A stretch of DNA of 64,000 nucleotides from Acholeplasma laidlawii_A. Lineage in GTDB: Bacteria; Bacillota_I; Bacilli_A; Acholeplasmatales; Acholeplasmataceae. The position numbers were made by a program, and so were the translations under genes. Where the stretch lies: NCBI RefSeq assembly GCF_030166555.2, contig NZ_CP126461.2, one strand, 5' to 3'. The stretch's first letter is position 1. Each line of letters opens with the position of its first letter. Shown in pieces: positions 18,999 through 26,492 of this stretch. The notes beneath the pieces were generated by a model. That model ran no database searches. It was not told the origin of the DNA and was given only the letters and a program-made list of their open reading frames with translations.

Positions 18999-19141
18999 TC
19001 GTATAATTGGCTAAATATGGTGGCCAGAGTTTCTACCGCAATACCGTAAATATTGCGACTACGATGAGCAACTTTTCTTTTTTAAGTTGTCATGTAGATA
19101 GAAACCCTTTGTACCTTCAGCAAGTTCAAATGGTTTTTTTT
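18999..19141 (+). ncRNA. Purine (guanine-type) riboswitch with terminator platform
   Basis: The aptamer at 18999-19064 has all conserved parts: P1 UCGUA/UACGA, UAUAAU, AUAUGG, the GUUUCUACC core, CCGUAAAU, and GACUACG at the end. The C in GAC corresponds to C74, which specifies guanine or hypoxanthine rather than adenine. Downstream, ACCCTTTG (19104-19111) pairs with CAAATGGT (19127-19134) ahead of eight T, forming a terminator. The core strand GUUUCUA (19029-19035) is a perfect complement of UAGAAAC (19099-19105), which overlaps the terminator's 5' arm. This suggests an antiterminator formed without ligand. Guanine should switch the permease off. Confidence 0.93.
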
Positions 19142-19186
19142 GTTTTTGACATCCTTTCAAACAAAAAAGAAAAAGGAGAATCATAA

Positions 19187-20555
19187 ATGAATCAAATTAA
19201 AAAGTTCTTCAAGTTTGAAGAACGCGGCGCGACTTTCCGTGCAGAAATTATTGGTGGCATTGTCACATTCTTAGCGATGAGCTATATTTTAGTCGTAAAT
19301 CCTGGTATTGCATCTGGATTATGGTCTGGAGAGGCAGGTATTCCTTATGGTGGTGTATTCTTTGCAACTGTAGTTGGTGCATTTATCGCAACCATGGTGA
19401 TGGCTTTACTTGCAAACCTACCAATTGGTTTAGCACCTGGTATGGGTGTGAATGCATTCTTTGTAGGTGTCATTATTGGTCAATACGGATACACATGGCA
19501 AGAAGCACTTGCATTAAGTTTTATTGGTGGACTTTTATTCTTACTTATTTCATTAACACCATTAAGACGTACCCTTATACAAGCAATCCCACAAGATCTT
19601 AAAGCTGCAATTGGTGTAGGTATCGGTTTCTTTATTGCTTTTGTAGGTTTACGTTTATCCGGTGTTTTTTTTTTGGAATGGTCAATTAGAATTAGGTGAT
19701 CTTACAAGCCCTTCTGTCTTACTTGGACTATTTAGTGTTGTTTTAATCTTCATTGTACACTCTGTAAAACACGGTATTTCTAAATTCTCATTTATTATAT
19801 CTATCGTTGTTACAGCACTGGTTGGTTTACTATTAGGTGAACTTGGTGTTCAAAATATGCCATCCTTTGGTGAATTCAATTATGATGCATTTGCAGATAT
19901 TCCTAATGTTGCATTTGTTGGTGTATTTGAAGGCTTTAAAACTGTTTTTACACAACCAATATTTACTACACTATTCTTAGTATTTGCTCTATTATTTGTG
20001 GATATCTTCGATACAGCTGGTACTTTAGTAGCTGTTGGTAAATCTGCTGGTTTGGAAGATAGTGAAGGTAATATTCCTAATTTAGATAAAGCACTACTTG
20101 CTGACTCTATTGGTACACTTGTTTCTTCTACACTAGGTACACCTGAAATTACTTCTTATGTAGAATCTACAACAGGGGTTGAAGCTGGTGCTAAAACAGG
20201 ATTCTCATCTGTTGTGGTTGCACTATTATTCTTATTATCTTTAGCATTATTTCCAATCTTCAATATCTTTACACATTCATCTGTTACACTAGGTGCACTT
20301 GTTTTAGTTGGTGTGCTAATGTCTCAACAATTAAAAGAAATTGATTGGTCAAACATGACTTCTGCAATTACAGCATTTGTTGTTATTGCTGGTATGATCT
20401 TTACATCAAGTATTGCTGATGGTATCGCATTTGGATTTATCATCTACACTTTAATTAAACTTGTTCGTGGTGAGTATAAAGATGTTCACCCAATTATTTA
20501 TGGATCAAGTGTATTGTTTGTTGTATACTTCATCTTAACTGCAAACCTCATCTAA
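19187..20555 (+). pseudogene. pbuG: Guanine/hypoxanthine permease (PbuG/AzgA, NCS2) with a frameshift
   Basis: Two frames together encode one NCS2 transporter of about 455 aa. The first part (19187-19699) begins FFKFEERGATFRAEIIGG and TFLAMSYILVVNP, typical of AzgA/PbuG. The second (from about 19665) continues NGQLELGDLTSPSVLLG and ends in the last membrane helices, with the conserved DTAGTLVAVGK segment. The break is in a run of ten T (about 19665-19674): nine T would give SGVFFWNGQLELGDL with no gap. It may be a true mutation, a phase-variable or slippery tract, or a sequencing error. The guanine riboswitch upstream and a strong terminator downstream support the substrate and show a once-complete gene. 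Confidence 0.9.
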
Positions 20556-20583
20556 TACATAAATATATTTAATCAATTAAACA

Positions 20584-20617
20584 AAAGAGTTCACTTAGCT
20601 GGAAGTGAACTCTTTTT
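20584..20617 (+). terminator. Terminator after pbuG
   Basis: A perfect 11-bp stem (20586-20596 with 20603-20613), 6-nt loop and five T. It ends the riboswitch-pbuG transcript. Confidence 0.9.
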
Positions 20618-20670
20618 GTATGTTAGTAAGATGTTCGAATCATCTGATAATATAAACTTTAATAATTTTA

Positions 20671-20830
20671 GCAGCTACCATAGTTATATTCACCAATCAA
20701 TCTACGTTCAAAAAATGCTTTACTAACATTACCTTGTCCGTCTATTAAGTAGTTATACTTCTTACCATCAGACTCAAAACCTGCAACTCTTTATGCATTA
20801 TAGTAATAGTGATACCACTTTATCTTTTTA
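20671..20830 (-). pseudogene. Degenerate RHS core remnant
   Basis: On the minus strand this stretch decodes as YNA-stop-RVAGFESDGKKYNYLIDG and on to FFERRLIGEYNYG. It is a decayed copy of the core YNALGIAG...GKKYNYL.DGQGN.SKVFFEGRMIGEY found in the three RHS genes to the right. One in-frame stop and several substitutions show it is no longer coding. It is the outermost trace of the cassette array. Confidence 0.85.
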
Positions 20831-21217
20831 AGTATTTAAAGGGGTGTTTGTGTAATCCATGTTCTGGTATTTATCACTTAAAACCACTATTACATAGTCT
20901 CTATGCTGATCTAACCACTCCTTCCTGATGAGCCTTGCTAAACATATATAATTCTTCTATACGATTGATCATTTTTATCATTATTTTTGTCATATACAAT
21001 CATCTTCCAATAGAGAATATTGTATCAAAAAAGAGTACACACTTATGCTAAGAATTGGGGTTTCTTATTTGCATAATATTGTGTCTCTTATTTAACCATT
21101 TATACGAATTATGCCTCTTTTTCTTTTTTTATTTATCATGTCTACTTGAAAAGGAGCAGTTCATTAGTTTAAATTAGTTTGATTTATTTAGTTAAAAAAT
21201 GGTTTTAATTTCGAACG
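20831..21217. other. Non-coding stretch of decayed sequence
   Basis: No intact ORF, RNA or terminator is evident. Short pieces read as protein-like on the minus strand (IEELYMFSKAHQEG near 20930-20980) but are broken by stops. This suggests more cassette debris. A TTATGC/GCATAA pair spans about 21042-21075 with no obvious role. Confidence 0.5.
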
Positions 21218-21409
21218 TTATTTTTTTAGATTTTTATTTGCTTCAATTTCTTTAAGCCACTCTTTCTCTAATTTTCTTGGAATATTGCAATTCCAATATT
21301 CTTCTGCGTAATCTCTATCAATGGCAAATATACTTCCTTTACATTCGAAAAAAATACGCTTACCTTTTTCTAAATCTATCTTTTTACTATTTTTACTGAA
21401 AAAGCCCAT
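21218..21409 (-). CDS. Small ORF, candidate immunity protein for orphan RHS cassette
   Basis: 63 aa with no recognised family: charged, about 15% Lys, with segment KRIFFECKGSIFAIDRDYAEEYWN. AGGAGG precedes the ATG. It begins 18 nt after the stop of the RHS-tip ORF (21428-23173) on the same strand. That is the usual place for an immunity gene in polymorphic-toxin loci. Immunity function is inferred from position only. It could be a truncated remnant given its small size. Confidence 0.55.
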   Translation of the reverse strand: MGFFSKNSKKIDLEKGKRIFFECKGSIFAIDRDYAEEYWNCNIPRKLEKEWLKEIEANKNLKK

Positions 21410-21427
21410 GAATACCTCCTATAATAT

Positions 21428-23173
21428 CTATAACATCATTAGATATGCTATTTCTTTTCCAAAAAAACCATACTTAACTGGTTGGCTAGCTAAATAGAAT
21501 GTCCTTCCTAATGCTATTTGATTATTCAAGAAGACTTGATTGTTTTTCCATATTCCCTTAGTACCAACCCCACGCATAGCCTGCACTTGAGCCCATCGAA
21601 CATCGGTAGTATGAAAATAAGTAGCATTTCTACTTTGAGCGACCAAGTGGTAATTATCTGCACTGCGACCCAATACAACCTCGTTTGTAGTACCATAGTT
21701 TGTAAACTCCAAAGCCCTTGCTTGAAACCAACCATTATAGCCTTGAATGCCACCGGTTATTGCGCCTGTTATCGATCCAGTTCCGAACCCCATAACTGCG
21801 CCTTGTCCAACCATGTTCCAAAATTCTGTACCAGAAGTTCCTGAAACTCCTGCTCCGATTGCACCTCCTAATGCCCCCGTTGCAGCACCTATGCCAGCCC
21901 CTATTAAAGCCCCTTTTGCTGCTCCAATCACAGTTGCTCCGACAAGTGTACCGGTACTTCTTACTCCTACTGCTCCAGCTATCAATATTCCGCCTGAGGC
22001 TATGGTTATCGCTGTACCAACACCAAGTGCGACCCAATGATACCATTCCCAAGGAGAACTCTTTCCACTTCCAGAACTGTCATCCTCGGATATTAAAGGT
22101 AATCTTGATAAGATGTTAACATGATTTGATGTTACTTGTAAAGGATTTGATACAGAAAAGGTTGATTCAAGGCTATACAAATATAAACCACCAATGGCTT
22201 GTGGGTTTAAGCAATCATAATTTCGGCTAATAAACTGACCTATTGACGGATCATAATAGCGAGTTTTTCCGTTAATATATATCATTAATAATCCTGTTTC
22301 TGTATCTTTATAATAACTTTTCCATCTAAAAGGATTATCTCTAAGTAACTGTCTTTCTGTTTCATTATCAGGAAACAGATAGTTAATTTCATCATTTCCA
22401 AAACTATCATAGAAATATTCACCTATCATTCTACCTTCAAAAAACACTTTACTGACATTGCCTTGACCATCAATTAAATAATTGTATTTCTTGCCATTAC
22501 ACTCAACCCCTGCAATTCCAAATGCATTATAATAAAAGTGATATACTTTCTCTAAAGTACCATTTCTACTATAAACATATTCTGCTAATATCTTAGTTCC
22601 ATCAAGATAAAATAAACTATAACTATTTGTATTTTCTTTTTTGATTCTTATACCATTATGATTATATAAATAGCTGTTTTCACCATGTGAGCTCATTAAA
22701 TTTCTATCATTATATAAGATATTTTGATTGTCTAGTTTAATTATATTTCCATATGAATCATATGAAACCAAAGATCCGTTATATAATCTCAGTCTATTAT
22801 TTATATAATTAAAGTTCTTATAAACTGTACCATTCTTCTTAATTTTTGATATCTTATTTGTTGCTCCAATATATTCATAGTCGAATGTGCCTAATTTACT
22901 ATTTACTTCTTTTTTAACCCGTTTTAGTTTATCTAAAGTAAAGGTTGTAGATTTGTAGATTTTTCCCATACCTGTTTCTATATCACTAATTTCATGTCCA
23001 TATCTATCTGCCACTACTGTGTGCATTGATATATATTCATTAATTGTTATATCATTTTCAACCTTAGAAAAACTTGTTTCTATTGTATTGCTTGTAAAAC
23101 CTGGTGCGTACCACATTAATTGTGTTCTTTGATTTTCAAGTTCGTTGCTATTTCTTTGTAATATAAATTCCAT
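21428..23173 (-). CDS. Orphan RHS C-terminal cassette with toxin tip (5'-truncated)
   Basis: 581 aa. Residues 1-270 match the last YD-repeats and core of the 1628-aa RHS protein (SYDSYGNIIKLDN, YNDRNLM, DGQGNVSKVFFEGRMIGEY). The RHS core motif NPFRWKSYYKDTETG...RYYDPSIGQFISR follows. The sequence then switches to a unique tip: a Gly/Ala-rich hydrophobic region (about 370-450) and a terminal domain with YHLVAQSRNATYF, W.....G..GIW.N...FLN..I..G..FYL and EIAYL. This resembles common polymorphic-toxin tips of unnamed type. Homology runs upstream of the ATG to about 23215 but hits a TGA where the long protein has Gly, so the N-terminal half is lost. It is probably silent unless recombined onto the main gene. 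Confidence 0.8.
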   Translation of the reverse strand: MEFILQRNSNELENQRTQLMWYAPGFTSNTIETSFSKVENDITINEYISMHTVVADRYGHEISDIETGMGKIYKSTTFTLDKLKRVKKEVNSKLGTFDYEYIGATNKISKIKKNGTVYKNFNYINNRLRLYNGSLVSYDSYGNIIKLDNQNILYNDRNLMSSHGENSYLYNHNGIRIKKENTNSYSLFYLDGTKILAEYVYSRNGTLEKVYHFYYNAFGIAGVECNGKKYNYLIDGQGNVSKVFFEGRMIGEYFYDSFGNDEINYLFPDNETERQLLRDNPFRWKSYYKDTETGLLMIYINGKTRYYDPSIGQFISRNYDCLNPQAIGGLYLYSLESTFSVSNPLQVTSNHVNILSRLPLISEDDSSGSGKSSPWEWYHWVALGVGTAITIASGGILIAGAVGVRSTGTLVGATVIGAAKGALIGAGIGAATGALGGAIGAGVSGTSGTEFWNMVGQGAVMGFGTGSITGAITGGIQGYNGWFQARALEFTNYGTTNEVVLGRSADNYHLVAQSRNATYFHTTDVRWAQVQAMRGVGTKGIWKNNQVFLNNQIALGRTFYLASQPVKYGFFGKEIAYLMML

Positions 23174-23313
23174 TTGGTGATGATGAGCACTTCTTTTATT
23201 CGTATAACTTCAAACCATTCTTTTGATTCTCATATATAATTAGATATACATATACATAGTTTAGCAGATCAAATTCACTCGATATTAATATTTAAACAAT
23301 CATATACTCACTA

Positions 23314-23352
23314 GGTGAAAAGAAGACTTACCTGTTAATCAAGGAAGTCTTC
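23314..23352 (-). terminator. Terminator after the second immunity candidate
   Basis: A perfect 8-bp stem (GAAGACTT 23322-23329 with AAGTCTTC 23345-23352) is followed on the minus strand by TTTTC. It lies about 175 nt beyond the 23528 stop. The rest of 23216-23527 shows nothing recognisable. Confidence 0.55.
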
Positions 23353-23527
23353 TAAAATATTCATTTCTATTGTTATTTATATTTTTTTGATTATTAGTTG
23401 AAATTATTGTATGGAAAATCGTAAAACAAGGACCAATATTTTATGAATCTCATACTGCTATATACGCATAACAATATAAAACGTAACAGATTCCACAAAT
23501 TTTGTTGTAAAGCTTTCAATTCCTATA

Positions 23528-23821
23528 TTATAATTTTCTATAGAGTTGTTGCAATTTCAATATTTTTTGACCAAGTAATACACTATCTAATGGAGCCATG
23601 GAATCTAAAATGAAATAAGTTGATTCTAGCCTCCTTTGCTTTTTGCCATACTTAAAATATACAACGCCATTTTTTGCAAATTTTAATAATTGGCTTATTT
23701 CGGGTACAACAACATTATCCAAAAGACTTGAATGCCATAAACTGTCAGGATTAACCTTTTCCTTTTCAACCTCATCAAGTATTTCTATTAGTAATTTAAC
23801 GAACTTCTCTATCTTTCTCAT
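23528..23821 (-). CDS. Small ORF, candidate immunity protein for orphan cassette 2
   Basis: 97 aa, helical and basic, no known family. It contains LWHSSLLDNVVVPEISQLLKFAKNGV and GKKQRRLESTYFILD. GAGGG lies before the ATG. The gene starts 16 nt after the 449-aa RHS-tip ORF and ends ahead of a terminator hairpin. As with its two counterparts, a role in neutralising the neighbouring toxin is inferred from position. Confidence 0.65.
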   Translation of the reverse strand: MRKIEKFVKLLIEILDEVEKEKVNPDSLWHSSLLDNVVVPEISQLLKFAKNGVVYFKYGKKQRRLESTYFILDSMAPLDSVLLGQKILKLQQLYRKL

Positions 23822-23837
23822 TTTAAATCCCTCTACT

Positions 23838-25187
23838 TCACTTTAAAAAAATTACCCACCATTGCACGCCACCACCTGGTTGACCATATAGTGGTGCAGC
23901 AGTCCCTATTAATACTTTTGTGTTACTATTCATAATAAATTTTGATGTTTGTGCCATTGTATTGCCTGGTGGTAAGGATAATAAACTCTTTGAATATGAA
24001 CCATAATTGTTTGGAGAAACCCAATGCCCAAATTTGCCAGAATCACCTCCCCAAACGCGATAAACAGTAGTATCTGCTTGGACCTTTCTAACTTGCGGAA
24101 CACCTTTAAATGCATCGATTATCTCTTTTGCCTTTATTGGTTCCACTCCATTAGACCGTAAGAATCTATAGGATTTAACATATTGAATTCCTCTGTGAAT
24201 ATATCCTCCAGCAATACCTCCAGCTACACCGCCTATAATTGACCCAATATCATAACTGCCGCCTAACGCTTGTACTGCGTACCCAAATCCAACCGCTCCT
24301 ATTCCTGATCCAATCATTGATGCACCTAAAGGCGCAAGTGGTGTAAATAACATGCCTATACCAGCCACCACATTTAGCCCAGAAACAACCATACCTGCAG
24401 TTTGTGAATCTACACCCACAGATCCTAGACCATGATAAGCGAGTCCAGATAATCCTGAGATAATCAAACTTGCTCCTACTATTTGTGCTCCAGGGATAAA
24501 AGTAAGTCCTATCCCCAGGACGGTCAATGAACTGGGAATGAGCCAACCAGGTATTCCGTTTTCTTGATTGATATACCCATTATCAGCCGCTTTCAGACCT
24601 AGAGATGTAGATATACTATCACGATTATCTGGAAAAATCAAAATATTTGATACACCTAAACTATATCTGTCAATATCTGAAACTTCTGTGGTATCAGTCG
24701 ATTCAAGTGGTAAGGGAGTAATAAATTGTCCAATTTCTGAATTATAATACCTACTGCCCCAAGGCGTATTTATAAGGAAAAGCCCCGTTTCTGTATCTTT
24801 ATAATAACTTTTCCATCTAAAAGGATTATCTCTAAGTAACTGTCTTTCTGTTTCATTATCAGGAAACAGATAGTTAATTTCATCATTTCCAAAACTATCA
24901 TAGAAATATTCACCTATCATTCTACCTTCAAAAAATACTTTACTGATATTACCTTGTCCATCGGTTAAGTAGTTATACTTCTTACCATTATACTCAATAC
25001 CTGCAATACCTAGTGCATTATAATAATAGTGATACTTATGAATTAAGTTGTCATTTAAATCATATTTGTATTCCGCTAACATTTTAGATCCATCTAAATA
25101 ATATAAACTATATCCATTTTCATGTTGTTTTTTAAACCTTACATTTTGATGGTTATATGCATATTGATTTTGTCCATAACTATCCAT
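23838..25187 (-). CDS. Orphan RHS C-terminal cassette 2 with toxin tip
   Basis: 449 aa. Residues 1-150 are the RHS core (DGQGNISKVFFEGRMIGEY, NPFRWKSYYKDTETG, SRYYNSEIGQFITP). A unique tip follows: a Gly-rich hydrophobic stretch (about 200-310), then DTTVYRVWGGDSGKFGHWVSP, LSLPPGNTMA and a GTAAPLYGQPGGG.QWWV end. I recall the YRV[WY]GG plus LPxGNT layout from many bacterial toxin tips. An ADP-ribosyltransferase-like fold is possible but not shown. Homology to the long gene extends about 50 nt upstream of the ATG (to about 25240), then stops, so it is a truncated cassette without repeats. Its core is a mosaic of the two other copies. Confidence 0.8.
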   Translation of the reverse strand: MDSYGQNQYAYNHQNVRFKKQHENGYSLYYLDGSKMLAEYKYDLNDNLIHKYHYYYNALGIAGIEYNGKKYNYLTDGQGNISKVFFEGRMIGEYFYDSFGNDEINYLFPDNETERQLLRDNPFRWKSYYKDTETGLFLINTPWGSRYYNSEIGQFITPLPLESTDTTEVSDIDRYSLGVSNILIFPDNRDSISTSLGLKAADNGYINQENGIPGWLIPSSLTVLGIGLTFIPGAQIVGASLIISGLSGLAYHGLGSVGVDSQTAGMVVSGLNVVAGIGMLFTPLAPLGASMIGSGIGAVGFGYAVQALGGSYDIGSIIGGVAGGIAGGYIHRGIQYVKSYRFLRSNGVEPIKAKEIIDAFKGVPQVRKVQADTTVYRVWGGDSGKFGHWVSPNNYGSYSKSLLSLPPGNTMAQTSKFIMNSNTKVLIGTAAPLYGQPGGGVQWWVIFLK

Positions 25188-25371
25188 TAGATTTCTATCA
25201 TTATATGTGATTGTATTATTTTTTAATCTAATAATGTTATTGTAGTCAATGGTAGAAAATAATGTGTCTTAGTGAAATAAAGGTAAAAGTTGTTTTGTAC
25301 TAACAACTATAAAACTTAAATAAGAGGAGGAAGTATAATTATAAGTACAACTTAGTTATACTAATTATTTT

Positions 25372-25788
25372 ATGGATAATAGATCCATTTCAATTCAACA
25401 TTTATTTGAAATGCTGAAAGATAAACCATCTTTGAACAATAAACTTTCATTAACTAATAATAAGTTAACTATCATTATTGGAGATCATTTCAAAATTGAT
25501 GTAATTTAAAACGGTGACTTTTATATTTATATAAATGACTCTTTGGGTTACGATGCTGAAGAACAAGATATTGTGGATGTCTTAACTGATATTGCAGAAA
25601 ACAATTATTATATCATTGAAAAAGAGAATGTTATGATAACTGAATCTTATTTAAATTATTCTCATTTCTTTCCCCATAATAGATTTGAAATTCTCCCCGA
25701 AAAAGAATATTACAAACGAAAAGATAAACTTTTAAAGAAAACAAATATTAAGATTTTTAATCATAATAAAGTTATTTATGAAGCATAA
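25372..25788 (+). pseudogene. Plus-strand ORF broken by one TAA, unknown function
   Basis: From ATG 25372 the frame reads MDNRSISIQHLFEMLKDKPS to KIDVI, meets TAA at 25507-25509, then stays open in the same frame to 25788 (NGDFYIYINDSLGYDAEEQ ... KVIYEA). Without the stop it would encode 138 aa. No family is recognised; size and setting would suit an immunity-type protein. It runs against all the RHS genes and has its own strong terminator, so it was a real gene. GAGGAGG lies 40 nt before the ATG, too far to act directly. Confidence 0.65.
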
Positions 25789-25823
25789 TAAGGAGCCAAT
25801 TAAAGCGGCTCCTTATTTTTTTT
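25787..25823 (+). terminator. Terminator of the broken plus-strand gene
   Basis: An 11-bp perfect stem (25787-25797 with 25807-25817) is followed by a run of T to 25823. It starts at the stop codon of the preceding frame. Confidence 0.85.
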
Positions 25824-25835
25824 ATATTTCTCTCA

Positions 25836-26066
25836 TCAATATCCAAAAAAATAATCTAAAATATCATTTGTTACCAATCCTGCATTTACTATTCCATTGT
25901 ATGCAAATATTAATTTCATCATGTGATGAACTCTCTGTACTTTTCCAATACCGAATTGAAGATGGAACAAATGTTGGGGACTTGCGTCAAGTCGCCATAC
26001 ATGCTTACCATTTTCCGAAACCCGTATAATTGTCATTTCAGGTTTATTACGATTTCCAAACATCAA
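25836..26066 (-). pseudogene. Displaced toxin-tip fragment without RHS core
   Basis: A 76-codon frame containing GNRNKPEMTIIRVSENGKH and VWRLDASPQHLFHLQFGIGK. Coding-like sequence continues about 10 codons upstream of the first start codon to a TGA. The look (R.S.NGKHVWR.D.SP.H..H) is that of the end of a polymorphic-toxin tip. It has no core, no clear ribosome site and no small partner gene on its strand. It is probably the stranded end of an older cassette; the reading as a toxin tip is low-confidence inference. Confidence 0.45.
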
Positions 26067-26120
26067 ATTAACATTGTTTGCAAAATTTACGTCTTTTCCT
26101 CAAAGTATTATAGATAATAA

Positions 26121-26492
26121 TTATATAATTACATGATTTAACTTTTCAAGCAAAATGTTAGCTAATTCTCTTTGTCCTATCCAAAAAGGATGATTTTTGA
26201 ATCCTTCTAATGTCCATATTTCTTCAATATCTTGTGAAACATTTTCAAATGCAGAAATTATTTTTTTAAACAAATCAACAATTTCTTGGTTTATTTTTTT
26301 ATCGTTCAATAGTCTATCAATAAAATATTTAAAATGTTCATATTCCCATTCTGATGCAATATCAATAGTCAGATAATCCTTTAAAGAAGACACTAATCTT
26401 TTATCGTATTCTTCTGGATTTAAAGATAAGTTTTGAACTTCTCTTTTTAAAATATTTAAACAGTACTCTAATGAATAATCTAAGTTTTTCAT
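26121..26492 (-). CDS. Candidate immunity protein of the full-length RHS toxin
   Basis: 123 aa, acidic and helical, with HPFWIGQRELANILLEKLNHV near the end; no family recognised. Its ATG overlaps the RHS stop as ATGA, so it is translated in step with the toxin, as expected for a protein that must protect the producer. No signal peptide or membrane segment is present, pointing to action in the cytoplasm. Immunity function is inferred from position. Confidence 0.7.
   Translation of the reverse strand: MKNLDYSLEYCLNILKREVQNLSLNPEEYDKRLVSSLKDYLTIDIASEWEYEHFKYFIDRLLNDKKINQEIVDLFKKIISAFENVSQDIEEIWTLEGFKNHPFWIGQRELANILLEKLNHVII

Noticed and set aside
19140..19172. TTTTTTGTTT.../...AAACAAAAAA hairpin before pbuG as terminator
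   Set aside because: It is A/T-only with no T-run after it; the better terminator is 19104-19141.
20625..20645. GTTCGAATC-like tRNA T-loop string
   Set aside because: No acceptor stem, anticodon arm or CCA context around it; no tRNA gene could be built there or elsewhere in the window.
21735..22119. Several overlapping frames on both strands with Pro/Ala-rich or Arg/Trp/Cys-rich products
   Set aside because: Shadows of the Gly/Ala-rich hydrophobic part of the RHS tip; same effect at 24250-24546 and 26946-27248.
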